Below, piece by piece: positions 7,926 through 15,435 of a stretch of 19,448 bases of DNA (its first letter is position 1; every line of letters starts with the position of its first letter). The notes below the pieces were generated by a model, which had not been told where the DNA came from, did not search any database, and saw only the letters and a program-made list of their open reading frames with translations. Position numbers and translations under genes: made by a program. Origin of the DNA: Pseudomonadota bacterium (GTDB lineage Bacteria > Desulfobacterota > JADFVX01); contig JADFVX010000050.1 in NCBI GenBank assembly GCA_015222755.1, positions 1 to 19,448 on the forward strand. Reading direction: 5' to 3'.

Positions 7926-7952
7926 CCCCGCTTTGTAAGCGGGGAGCATCAC
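7926..7952 (+). repeat. Hairpin plus AGCATCAC element, copy 1
   Basis: CCCCGCT (7926-7932), 5-base loop, AGCGGGG (7938-7944), followed by AGCATCAC. It lies between the convergent zinc-ribbon and HD-GYP genes. The second copy is at 18796-18821. An overlapping alternative hairpin GGGGC/GCCCC is possible on its left side. It lacks the T-run of a standard terminator. Confidence 0.5.
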
Positions 7953-8056
7953 ATGTCTCTGTAAAGATAGTCTCATTAGCCAAAGGCAGGGGGATTTTCG
8001 AAAACAGCTTCAATGTCCGACTTCTTCAGGCTTGTCCTCTGGTATTATTAGGCCTT

Positions 8057-9031
8057 TCACGTTGCATTATTGCGTTTGATAGAGATAAAGCTCTTCAGGA
8101 GTTTCTCGTCCCACTGACCTTCGGGCAGCTCCGACTCCATGATCTTTAATGCCACATCCGCATCCATAGCGGCCCGATAAGGCCGGGCAGAGGTCATTGC
8201 ATCAAAGGTATCTGCTATCGATATTATTCTGGCCCCCAAGGGGATATCCTCTCCAGCCAGACCGTCAGGGTGCCCGGTACCGTCATATCTCTCATGATGG
8301 TGTTTAATCATGGGGATAATATCTGAAAGCGACTTAAGGGGCTCACAGATATTCGCACCCACGGAGGGATGGCTGGTCACCTCATTGTATTCCTCTTCAT
8401 CAAGCCTGCCCTCTTTGTTAAGTATGGCCTCCCTCACTCCGATTTTACCTATGTCGTGAAGTATGCCGGCCTTGTGGATCCTTCCCCGTATTTCCTCGGA
8501 AAGCCCTATTTCTTCAGCTAGCTCCCTGGCCAACCCGGCTACCCGCTCAGAATGACCTGCAGTATAAGTGTCTTTTGCCTCCAATGCCAGCGCCAGTGTA
8601 AAAATTATATCTTCGCTGCTGTCAAGATCATCGTGAAGGCTTTTTATCCTGAGCAGTGATCTAACCCTCGCCATCAATTCAAGCCTGTTAAAGGGCTTGC
8701 TGAGAAAATCATCTGCACCTACATCAAGCCCCTTGATCTTTGCCTCCAGTTCGGTAAGTGCGGTAATCATGACTACGGGAATAAATCGGGTTCTTTCGTC
8801 CTCCTTTATCTGCTTGCAGACCTCATAGCCATCGAGTTTAGGCATCATAATATCCAGGAGGATAAGGTCGGGCATGGTCTCATGCACCTTGTCAAGCCCT
8901 TCCTGTCCGTCAAATGCCTTTACAACATCGTATTGGGCTGCACTAAGGTAGGCCTCAAGAAGTTCTACATTGGCGATATTATCATCAACGACAAGTATCC
9001 TTTGTTTTTCTGTGAGGGCTTCAGTTGTCAA
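8057..9031 (-). CDS. Response regulator with HD-GYP phosphodiesterase domain
   Basis: A 324-residue two-domain cytoplasmic regulator. Residues 10-130 are a receiver domain with acidic pocket Asp16/Asp17, phospho-acceptor Asp60, Thr90 and Lys112. Residues ~145-320 are an HD-GYP domain, the family that hydrolyses cyclic di-GMP: HDIGK at 192-196 with the HD pair His192/Asp193, the HHE triad around 245-247, then DGTGHPDG at 250-257. The diagnostic GYP reads GHP here (His254 for Tyr), a conservative change seen occasionally. Translation must begin at a TTG, as no ATG or GTG precedes the receiver core. It lies 72 bases after a sensor kinase gene on the same strand, its likely partner. Confidence 0.93.
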   Translation of the reverse strand: MTTEALTEKQRILVVDDNIANVELLEAYLSAAQYDVVKAFDGQEGLDKVHETMPDLILLDIMMPKLDGYEVCKQIKEDERTRFIPVVMITALTELEAKIKGLDVGADDFLSKPFNRLELMARVRSLLRIKSLHDDLDSSEDIIFTLALALEAKDTYTAGHSERVAGLARELAEEIGLSEEIRGRIHKAGILHDIGKIGVREAILNKEGRLDEEEYNEVTSHPSVGANICEPLKSLSDIIPMIKHHHERYDGTGHPDGLAGEDIPLGARIISIADTFDAMTSARPYRAAMDADVALKIMESELPEGQWDEKLLKSFISIKRNNAT

Positions 9032-9103
9032 TTATTTCCAATCTCTCCCGGGTATTAAAGACGCAGACTTGCATTTTACTACAACGGAGCTAAATTTTGT
9101 AGT

Positions 9104-11008
9104 TCAAGTTTCTGTGTCCAGATTTTTTGAATGCTCTGACTTGCCGTCCATGGGGATATAAAAGCTGAAAGTGGAGCCTTCCCCCAGTTTGCTTTTTACA
9201 GAAATCCTTCCCCCATGCATCTCAATAAAACGCTTGCTAAGGGCAAGTCCCAGACCTGTCCCTTCAAAGTTTCTAGAGTGTGAAGTGTCGGCCTGCATGA
9301 ATGCCTCAAAAATGAGATCTATATTGCTTTCCTCAATGCCAACCCCGGTATCAGATACAGAGATATGCATCTCATTGCCATGCCTTGTTGCCTCCAGGCT
9401 TATAGACCCACCTTCGGGAGTGAACTTTATGGCATTGCCGACCAGGTTATAAATCACCTGCTTGAGCTTAAGGTGGTCGGCATAGATATTCTCCCCTTCG
9501 TTACTGACATCGGATGACATTTTAATGTCTTTTTTATGCGCCAAAGGGCCAAGTGCGGAATATACCTCTTCAACTGCATCTATCAGTGGGAACTCTGTCT
9601 TGATAAGCTCCATCTTTCCCGATTCTATTTTTGAAAGATCAAGGATATCGTTGATGACTTCCAGCAGGTGCTTCCCGCTATTTTGTATATTCCGTAGATA
9701 TTTGCTCTGTTTCTCGTTTGTTTCCCCGTAGATCTGATCAACAAGGATTTCTGAAAAGCCGAGGATGGAGTTTAGCGGTGTGCGAAGCTCATGAGACATG
9801 TTTGCAAGGAATTCGGACTTCATGCGACTGGCTTTTTCCAGGTCCCTGTTAGAAATCTCCAGTTCCATCGTGCGCTCACTTACCTTTTGCTCCAATCCGG
9901 CATATAGGTTCTTAAGCTCGGAGGCCATATTGTTAAATTCATTTGCCAGTTCCTCTATCTCATCACCTGTTTCTATGTCTATCCTGAAGTCAAGATCGCC
10001 TCTTCCTATGACGGCAACACCTTCCTTCAGTGTGCTTATAGGTTGAACTGTTTTTCTCAAAACCAGGTAAACTGCAAAAATAAGGAAAGAGGCAAAGGTA
10101 AAGCCTGGAACAGCCGCGCTAAAAAGTACGTCTCTGACCGGCCTTATAAAAAGCTCGTGCTCTTCCTGCGTAAGGATGAGATAATTTGCCCTGTCATCGG
10201 CAGAGATGATCCCTTCATGACCAGAAAGCCCGAGAGGAGAGAAAGCTATTACAGAATTGAGCCCATGCTCATCAATATCCACAAACCAGCCATCCCTTTC
10301 CTTTGCCACCCTCTGCATTATTCTTCTGGAGAAGGGGCTCCCTCCTCTTGGTGTAAGGGGGTCGTAAAGGATGGTTCCGTCGGAACTGACAATATTAATA
10401 TGCCCCGTTGAGCCCATGCCAGAATCTCCCAGTTGCCCATCCATAAGCTCAAAAAAGTCGATAGTAAGGGCAACTATACCCTCAAGCTTCTCCCCTGATC
10501 TGCATATCGGCGCATAGAGGGGCATGGCAAAGTGCTGCTCACTGTTAATATAGATTTTGCCGGCAGTAAGCTCGCATCTTCCTTCCTTCATCATCAACAG
10601 GGACTCGGGTTCAATGAGTGCCTGCTTTTCTTCCCCCTTAAAGCTGTAAAGGATTCCTCCTTTAGAGTCATAGATGCCGATATTGGAGTGCCCTGCCTTC
10701 TCCTGTTCAGAGGAAAAGGAAGCCTTTAAAATATGCTCTATCTCTCCTGCAGCGTACTGACTGCCAGCAATAAGGTTTATTATCCCGGTGTTTTTAGAGA
10801 TTATATCTATCTCGGATATCTCTTTCTCTATAAGGGTATCGGCAAGTCTGGAGGCCTGCTTTGCAATATTTAAAAACTCATCACCTATGGATTTTTCAAA
10901 GACCTGGGTTCCCTTTATGTAGATAGAGGCGACCCCTATAACGCCGGGTATAAAGGCAACAAGCAGCGTAATAGCCATTATCTTAGTTTTTATACTCATC
11001 TTAGGCAT
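9104..11008 (-). CDS. Membrane sensor histidine kinase (Cache-like sensor, HAMP, HisKA, HATPase)
   Basis: A 634-residue sensor kinase. The first membrane helix is near 10-31, followed by a ~260-residue periplasmic part whose GHINIVSSDGTILYDP stretch resembles a double-Cache ligand-binding domain. A second helix lies near 295-317, then HAMP (320-372), coiled coil, HisKA with phospho-acceptor His406 in SHELRTP, and the ATPase domain with N-box Asn525, G1 DTGVGI (553-558) and G2 GTGLGLALSK (583-592). The ATG at 11008 has GGAGG eleven bases upstream (plus-strand 11020-11024); the frame stays open further but would overlap the divergent peptidase gene. No receiver is fused; the HD-GYP regulator next door is the expected target. 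The ligand is unknown. Confidence 0.94.
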   Translation of the reverse strand: MPKMSIKTKIMAITLLVAFIPGVIGVASIYIKGTQVFEKSIGDEFLNIAKQASRLADTLIEKEISEIDIISKNTGIINLIAGSQYAAGEIEHILKASFSSEQEKAGHSNIGIYDSKGGILYSFKGEEKQALIEPESLLMMKEGRCELTAGKIYINSEQHFAMPLYAPICRSGEKLEGIVALTIDFFELMDGQLGDSGMGSTGHINIVSSDGTILYDPLTPRGGSPFSRRIMQRVAKERDGWFVDIDEHGLNSVIAFSPLGLSGHEGIISADDRANYLILTQEEHELFIRPVRDVLFSAAVPGFTFASFLIFAVYLVLRKTVQPISTLKEGVAVIGRGDLDFRIDIETGDEIEELANEFNNMASELKNLYAGLEQKVSERTMELEISNRDLEKASRMKSEFLANMSHELRTPLNSILGFSEILVDQIYGETNEKQSKYLRNIQNSGKHLLEVINDILDLSKIESGKMELIKTEFPLIDAVEEVYSALGPLAHKKDIKMSSDVSNEGENIYADHLKLKQVIYNLVGNAIKFTPEGGSISLEATRHGNEMHISVSDTGVGIEESNIDLIFEAFMQADTSHSRNFEGTGLGLALSKRFIEMHGGRISVKSKLGEGSTFSFYIPMDGKSEHSKNLDTET

Positions 11009-11093
11009 AAGACCCAAAACCTCCAGTAAATAGAAGTCTATCAGATAGGTGCATGGCGCTTCAAGAAATAAGCCCGAATGGAGAGAAAATGTC

Positions 11094-11122
11094 TTGCCAG
11101 AAACCCTGTCAGGCGCTACGAT
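11094..11122 (+). promoter_or_regulatory. Possible promoter of the M20 peptidase gene
   Basis: -35 TTGCCA (11094-11099), 17-base spacer, -10 TACGAT (11117-11122), in the 166-base gap between the divergent kinase and peptidase genes. Spacing is ideal, the -10 box is imperfect. Confidence 0.3.
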
Positions 11123-11174
11123 TTCTATATCCATCAAAGAGATATTTTTATTTTTGTAAAAAGGAGCAAAGTCT

Positions 11175-12308
11175 ATGATCAATGAAAAGCGCCTTGTAGA
11201 ACAGTTTATGGAACTGCTGAGGATTGAGAGCCCTTCCCGCAGAGAGGGGAAAATAATGCACTACCTTCGCGGTGTATTGGAAGGCCTGAATATAGAGGTC
11301 TTTGAAGATGATGCGGCTGCATCTACTGGGGGAGATTGCGGCAACCTGCTGGGCAAGATGGCTGGAAAGGGCAATGAGGCACCGCCTATCTTACTAAACG
11401 CCCACATGGACACTGTAAGGCCGGGGGAAAACATTGAGCCCATAATTGAAGGTGGAATAGTCCGTTCGGCTGGAGATACTATTCTCGGTGCCGACGATAA
11501 ATCAGGGATAGCTATAATGCTGGAACTAGTTAAAGTCCTCAAAGAAAACGATATAAGTCACGCCCCCCTTGAGCTTTTATTTACGGCGTCGGAAGAGATA
11601 GGCCTGCTTGGCGCCAAACACTTCGATGTAAGCAGACTGGAGTCCCGCTTTGGCTACTCTCTTGACTCATCACAAACCGGCGGCCTGGTCTTTGCGGCCC
11701 CGGCAGCCAAGCACATAAAGGTGATTTTTTCTGGGAAGGAGGCCCATGCCGGACTTGCTCCAGAAGAAGGAGTAAGTGCTATTGAACTGGCCTCCAGAGC
11801 AATTGCTGCGATGCCCCTGGGAAGGATAGATGATGAGACAACGGCCAATATAGGCCTTATAGGGGGAGGCAGTGCCACAAACATTGTTCCGGGCATCGCG
11901 CATATAGAGGGGGAGGCAAGAAGCCACAACCCGGAGAAGTTAAAAAAACAGATTGAGGCTATGGTGGATTCCTGTAAAAACGCTGTTAATGAAAAGGCTG
12001 GAAGTGGAGCCTCATTAGATGTGGAGATCCATGCCGATTTTCCATCAATGCGTCTCAGCGATACCAGCAGGGCCGTCACACTGGCTAAAAGCTCTGCCGA
12101 AAGCCTGGGGGCCCCACTTTCAATGGTGGTAGCAGGCGGTGGAAGTGATGCCAATATATTTAATGAAAAGGGGCTTGATCTTGCCATCCTGGGAACGGGA
12201 ATGTCGAAGGTGCACACGAATGAGGAGGAGATAAAAATTGAAGACATGCTTTCATGTGCAAGGCTTGTGCTTGAGATAATACAGGAAAACAGCAGAAGGG
12301 AACCCTAA
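11175..12308 (+). CDS. M20 family metallopeptidase, PepT-like
   Basis: A 377-residue di-zinc cytoplasmic aminopeptidase of the M20 family, close to the PepT-like subgroup that includes tripeptidases. Visible metal ligands and catalytic residues: His77 and Asp79 in NAHMDTV, the bridging Asp107 in GADDKSG, the catalytic Glu pair 140-141 in ASEEIG, Asp164 in YSLDSS, and a C-terminal His in KVHTNEEE. The middle third (~175-285) is the dimerisation lid, containing KEAHAGLAPEEG. The ATG has an AAGGAG ribosome site eight bases upstream. The gene stands alone between divergent and convergent neighbours. Substrate specificity within M20 cannot be read from sequence. Confidence 0.93.
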   Translation: MINEKRLVEQFMELLRIESPSRREGKIMHYLRGVLEGLNIEVFEDDAAASTGGDCGNLLGKMAGKGNEAPPILLNAHMDTVRPGENIEPIIEGGIVRSAGDTILGADDKSGIAIMLELVKVLKENDISHAPLELLFTASEEIGLLGAKHFDVSRLESRFGYSLDSSQTGGLVFAAPAAKHIKVIFSGKEAHAGLAPEEGVSAIELASRAIAAMPLGRIDDETTANIGLIGGGSATNIVPGIAHIEGEARSHNPEKLKKQIEAMVDSCKNAVNEKAGSGASLDVEIHADFPSMRLSDTSRAVTLAKSSAESLGAPLSMVVAGGGSDANIFNEKGLDLAILGTGMSKVHTNEEEIKIEDMLSCARLVLEIIQENSRREP

Positions 12309-12320
12309 GGAAGGACTAAA

Positions 12321-12674
12321 TCAAATTTCCAGCTTTTTGTTGATATAATCTTCAAGCTGCTTCGAGCGTTCTTTGCTAAGGTTTATGAACTTTAGCCCCA
12401 TTCCGCAGTCTTTTTCATAATCTGCCTCAGCAGAACTAACCGCCCAGATTATCTCTGCCTTTACACAAAATTCTATAGGTATCTCCGGTATATTGAAGCA
12501 TAGGTTCAGCTCGGTACCTTCAGGCAGAGGGGAGAGAGCCTTTAGAAACATGCCACCCAGGCTTATATCTTTTGCAGCTGCATTCAGAAAGTCCATGTCC
12601 GTCCGGTAATTTACCGTTAGTGTTATGGGCAGTCTCTCATGCTCCCTTTTTGATGGGAAGGCTTCTCCACTCAA
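12321..12674 (-). CDS. PilZ domain protein (cyclic-di-GMP receptor)
   Basis: A 117-residue single-domain PilZ protein. Both ligand-binding motifs are intact: the RxxxR switch Arg10-Arg14 (REHER), and DxSxxG at Asp36, Ser38, Gly41 (KDISLGG), so cyclic-di-GMP binding is expected. The start chosen is a TTG at 12674 with GGAG six bases upstream on the minus strand; an earlier TTG at 12722 adds sixteen residues but has no ribosome site and precedes the motif by an unusually long tail. It converges on the peptidase gene with a 12-base gap and lies downstream of hemW by 78 bases. What it controls is unknown. Confidence 0.9.
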   Translation of the reverse strand: MSGEAFPSKREHERLPITLTVNYRTDMDFLNAAAKDISLGGMFLKALSPLPEGTELNLCFNIPEIPIEFCVKAEIIWAVSSAEADYEKDCGMGLKFINLSKERSKQLEDYINKKLEI

Positions 12675-12752
12675 TATTCTCTCCTTTTTTAAGAACAAGG
12701 CTTTATGGTGATTAAATAGCAAAGAAACAGCCTTTTTGCAAATAAAAATGCA

Positions 12753-13922
12753 TCACCTGGTTATAGTCATGGCAATCTCATCTGCCATCAGAGCACCTCT
12801 GTCGGTGAGTGCTATTTTTCCAGCCTCAAGCAGTATCAAATCTTTGGGAACCAGTTCTTTAGCCCGTGTTATAAGAGTCTTGAATGCAGATTCCCCAAAG
12901 CGCTTTTCCAAAGAAATCTCCTCCAGGCCTCCCCGCGTCCTCAGGGAGGTAAGGACAGCTTCGGATAGAGCTTCTTCCCTGCTAAGGATCTCGCAGCCCT
13001 CAAGAGGCAGCCTTCCGGCCTCCAAAGCGTCACAATAGGATGAAGGCAGTAAACAGTTCCACCATCGCATCCCCCAGCCTGTTTCGGCAAGATAGGAGTG
13101 AGCACCTGCTCCCAGTCCTAGATAGTCAGCACCTGTCCAGTACTTTAGATTGTGCCTTGACTCAAATCCAGGGCGGGCATAATTAGAGGTCTCATATCTA
13201 AAATATCCATCTTCCTGCAGTATTTGTGATGCACGCAGGAAGAAATCCCTCTGTATATCTTCGTTGGGCGGGGCAAGTTCACCTTTTTCCTGCTTATCAA
13301 AAAAATCGGTGCCCTTTTCAATATTTAGAAGATATAGGGAAATATGATCGGGGGAAAGCTGCTCAAGCTCCTTCAGGTCGTTTTTTAATTCTCTCAATGT
13401 CTCACCAGGCAGGCCTGTCATGAGATCGACGCTGATGTTCTTGTAGCCACAGTTCCTTGCCAGGCGGAAAGACTCTATCGCCTCACTGGCGCTATGCAGG
13501 CGGCCAAGCAGGTTCAGCTTGTTGTCATTAAGGCTCTGAACTCCTATGCTTATGCGGTTTATTCCCGCCTCTCTGAAGCCTTTCAGCTTCTCAGAGTTTA
13601 CCGTTGCAGGATTTACCTCTATTGTCACCTCGGCATCTTTATCCAGTTTAAACATGGAAGCCGCAGTACTTAGAAGACGACCCAAATCGCTGGCACTCAA
13701 CATGGAAGGGGTCCCTCCTCCTAAATAAATACTGTCTACCGCGCAACTCTCCAGTCCAAAGAGGGAGGACAGCCATTCCATTTCTTTTTCAAGGGCAGAG
13801 ATGTAGCGTTCAGAGACTTCACTGCCAGCATAGGAATTAAAGGCGCAGTAAGGACACTTTTTCAGGCAGAAAGGGATGTGGATATAAAGTCCCATAGGAG
13901 TATTCAGTCTTTTTTTTGACAT
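12753..13922 (-). CDS. hemW: Radical SAM haem chaperone HemW
   Basis: A 389-residue radical SAM protein of the HemN/HemW superfamily. It carries Cys19-x3-Cys23-x2-Cys26 for the 4Fe-4S cluster without the extra cysteine of true HemN, GGGTPS at 68-73 for SAM binding, and HNLKYW at 257-262, matching the HNxxYW haem-binding motif that marks HemW. HemW transfers haem to target apoproteins rather than oxidising coproporphyrinogen, although it is often misannotated as the latter. The ATG has AGAGGT upstream. It is divergent from the small gene at 13982 across 59 bases, and is followed by the PilZ gene. Confidence 0.94.
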   Translation of the reverse strand: MSKKRLNTPMGLYIHIPFCLKKCPYCAFNSYAGSEVSERYISALEKEMEWLSSLFGLESCAVDSIYLGGGTPSMLSASDLGRLLSTAASMFKLDKDAEVTIEVNPATVNSEKLKGFREAGINRISIGVQSLNDNKLNLLGRLHSASEAIESFRLARNCGYKNISVDLMTGLPGETLRELKNDLKELEQLSPDHISLYLLNIEKGTDFFDKQEKGELAPPNEDIQRDFFLRASQILQEDGYFRYETSNYARPGFESRHNLKYWTGADYLGLGAGAHSYLAETGWGMRWWNCLLPSSYCDALEAGRLPLEGCEILSREEALSEAVLTSLRTRGGLEEISLEKRFGESAFKTLITRAKELVPKDLILLEAGKIALTDRGALMADEIAMTITR

Positions 13923-13950
13923 TGTACCTCTTTACTGTTTACTTTATAAT
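13922..13950 (+). promoter_or_regulatory. Sigma70 promoter of the 13982-16710 gene group
   Basis: -35 TTGTAC (13922-13927), exactly 17 bases of spacer, and a perfect -10 TATAAT (13945-13950). The -35 box overlaps the hemW start codon on the opposite strand. The predicted start near 13957 leaves a leader of about 25 bases. This is the strongest promoter match in the window. Confidence 0.6.
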
Positions 13951-13981
13951 CAATGACTAAAAAAACATAGGGGGTATTTTT

Positions 13982-14368
13982 ATGCAAAACAGGGTCGTTG
14001 TTCAGACTATTAATGGAGAAATCATAAAAGGGGTGACAAATGATTTCTCAGCTGGCAAAGAATTTTTTCACCTCAAGACAAATGACTCGGAGGAGATCCT
14101 TGAGATCGATATACTTGACCTTAAGGCAGTTTACTTTGTTAAAAGCTATGAAGGCAACCCTGATTATGACGATAAGGCCGAATCTGAAAGGGCGGGCTTT
14201 GGCAAAAAGATCAGGGTCATGTTCAAGGACGGGGAGGAGTTTTTTGGGTACACTCAGGGTTTTTCTCCCAACCGGCCGGGGTTTTTTGTCTTTCCCGTTG
14301 ATGCTGACAGCAATAATGACAGGATATTTATTGTAAGTTCTGCCACAGATGAAATAGATTTCGTCTGA
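13982..14368 (+). CDS. Small two-repeat protein of unknown function
   Basis: A 128-residue soluble protein with no signal peptide or membrane helix. It appears to consist of two similar halves. Residues ~4-52 contain VVQTINGEIIKGVTNDFS then a paired Phe and a loop; residues ~75-128 contain IRVMFKDGEEFFGYTQGFSP then a paired Phe and a loop. Both share the pattern V/I-x-V-x4-G-E-x3-G-x-T-x2-F-S followed by an aromatic strand. This suggests a tandem of small beta-barrel domains. I do not recognise a characterised family; similar small proteins are found near PilZ genes in deltaproteobacteria, but I cannot verify this here. A clear purine-rich site and strong promoter precede the ATG. It may be co-transcribed with glutathione synthase, 53 bases downstream. 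Confidence 0.8.
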   Translation: MQNRVVVQTINGEIIKGVTNDFSAGKEFFHLKTNDSEEILEIDILDLKAVYFVKSYEGNPDYDDKAESERAGFGKKIRVMFKDGEEFFGYTQGFSPNRPGFFVFPVDADSNNDRIFIVSSATDEIDFV

Positions 14369-14386
14369 GTGTTAAAAAACACTTTA
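14368..14386 (+). terminator. Weak hairpin after the two-repeat protein gene
   Basis: AGTGTT and AACACT (14368-14373, 14378-14383) pair over an AAAA loop and are followed by only a short T stretch. At most a partial terminator before gshB. Confidence 0.25.
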
Positions 14387-14421
14387 TGGCCTGATCAAAA
14401 AGGCATATACCGGAGAATAAG

Positions 14422-15369
14422 ATGAAATATCTTTTTGTTATGGATCCTGTGGGCTCCATAAACCATGAAACGGACTCAACTCTGTTGATGATGAGAGAAT
14501 CCGACCGCAGGGGCCATGAGCTTTTTTACTGTACCGTAGAAGACCTTTTTGTTGACAGGACTTTCCCGCATGCAAGCATCCGCAGGGTGACGTTTAATGA
14601 AGGCGACCCTGTTTTTTGTCTTGGCGAGAGAGAAGCGCAGCCTCTTTCAAGTGTGGATGCCCTATTTATGCGAAAAGACCCCCCTTTTGACATGAACTAT
14701 GTTTTTGCCACATATCTCCTCGAATTGGCATCAAGAGATACCTTTATCATAAACCACCCCTGTGGTATCCGTAGTGCAAACGAAAAGCTTTATGCCTTAA
14801 ACTTTCCCGATGCCATACCGGAAAGCCTCATATCCAAAGACCTTGGACAGCTTAAACAGTTTCTCCTTGATGTTGGAGGAGAGATGATTATCAAACCACT
14901 TGCGAAATGTGGCGGGGAAGGTGTCTTTTACATAAAGGAAGGCGACAAAAACCTGCACGCCCTTATCGAAACATCCACATCATTTGGCATGGAATTCATC
15001 ATGGCCCAGCGCTACCTGCCGGAGATCAAAGATGGAGACAAGCGCATTATTCTGATCAATGGAGAACCTGTAGGTGCTGTAAGCCGGGTACCTCAGGATA
15101 ACGAACACAGAGGTAACATTCATGTCGGCGGATCAAGCTGGAAGTGCGACATTACAGAAAGAGACCTGGAACTCTGCCGTATCATAGCCCCCAGGCTAAG
15201 GGATGATGGCCTGTACTTTGTAGGCCTTGATGTCATCGGTGACTGGATCACCGAAATAAACGTTACAAGCCCTACCTGTATTGTGGAGATAAACAGGCTA
15301 AACGGCGTACAACTGGAAAACCTCCTTATCAATTTTGTAGAAGAGCAGGTCGGCTTAAAAAATAACTGA
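14422..15369 (+). CDS. gshB: Glutathione synthase
   Basis: ATP-grasp ligase that joins glycine to gamma-glutamylcysteine to form glutathione. The 315 residues match proteobacterial GshB. Signatures include MRKDPPFDMNY near 88-98, NHPCGIRSANEKLYAL near 111-126, the ATP-binding IIKPLAKCGGEGVF near 155-168, QRYLPEIKDGDKRI near 192-205, and GLDVIGDWITEINVTSPT near 272-289 with the metal-binding Glu/Asn pair. GGAG lies six bases before the ATG. The partner gene for gamma-glutamylcysteine synthesis is not in the window. Presence of gshB supports a Gram-negative, proteobacteria-like host. Confidence 0.96.
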   Translation: MKYLFVMDPVGSINHETDSTLLMMRESDRRGHELFYCTVEDLFVDRTFPHASIRRVTFNEGDPVFCLGEREAQPLSSVDALFMRKDPPFDMNYVFATYLLELASRDTFIINHPCGIRSANEKLYALNFPDAIPESLISKDLGQLKQFLLDVGGEMIIKPLAKCGGEGVFYIKEGDKNLHALIETSTSFGMEFIMAQRYLPEIKDGDKRIILINGEPVGAVSRVPQDNEHRGNIHVGGSSWKCDITERDLELCRIIAPRLRDDGLYFVGLDVIGDWITEINVTSPTCIVEINRLNGVQLENLLINFVEEQVGLKNN

Positions 15370-15435
15370 ATCCAGCTTTTAGCTTATTTTTGCAAATCTG
15401 AATTTTAGAAGACACCAATAAACTTGGTAAACTAT

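Noticed and set aside
11009..11182. N-terminal extension of the histidine kinase by 58 residues
   Set aside because: It would overlap the divergent peptidase start and precedes a GGAGG-supported ATG; the extra residues have no domain character.
12675..12722. Longer PilZ protein starting at the TTG at 12722
   Set aside because: No ribosome site there, while the internal TTG at 12674 has GGAG at ideal spacing.
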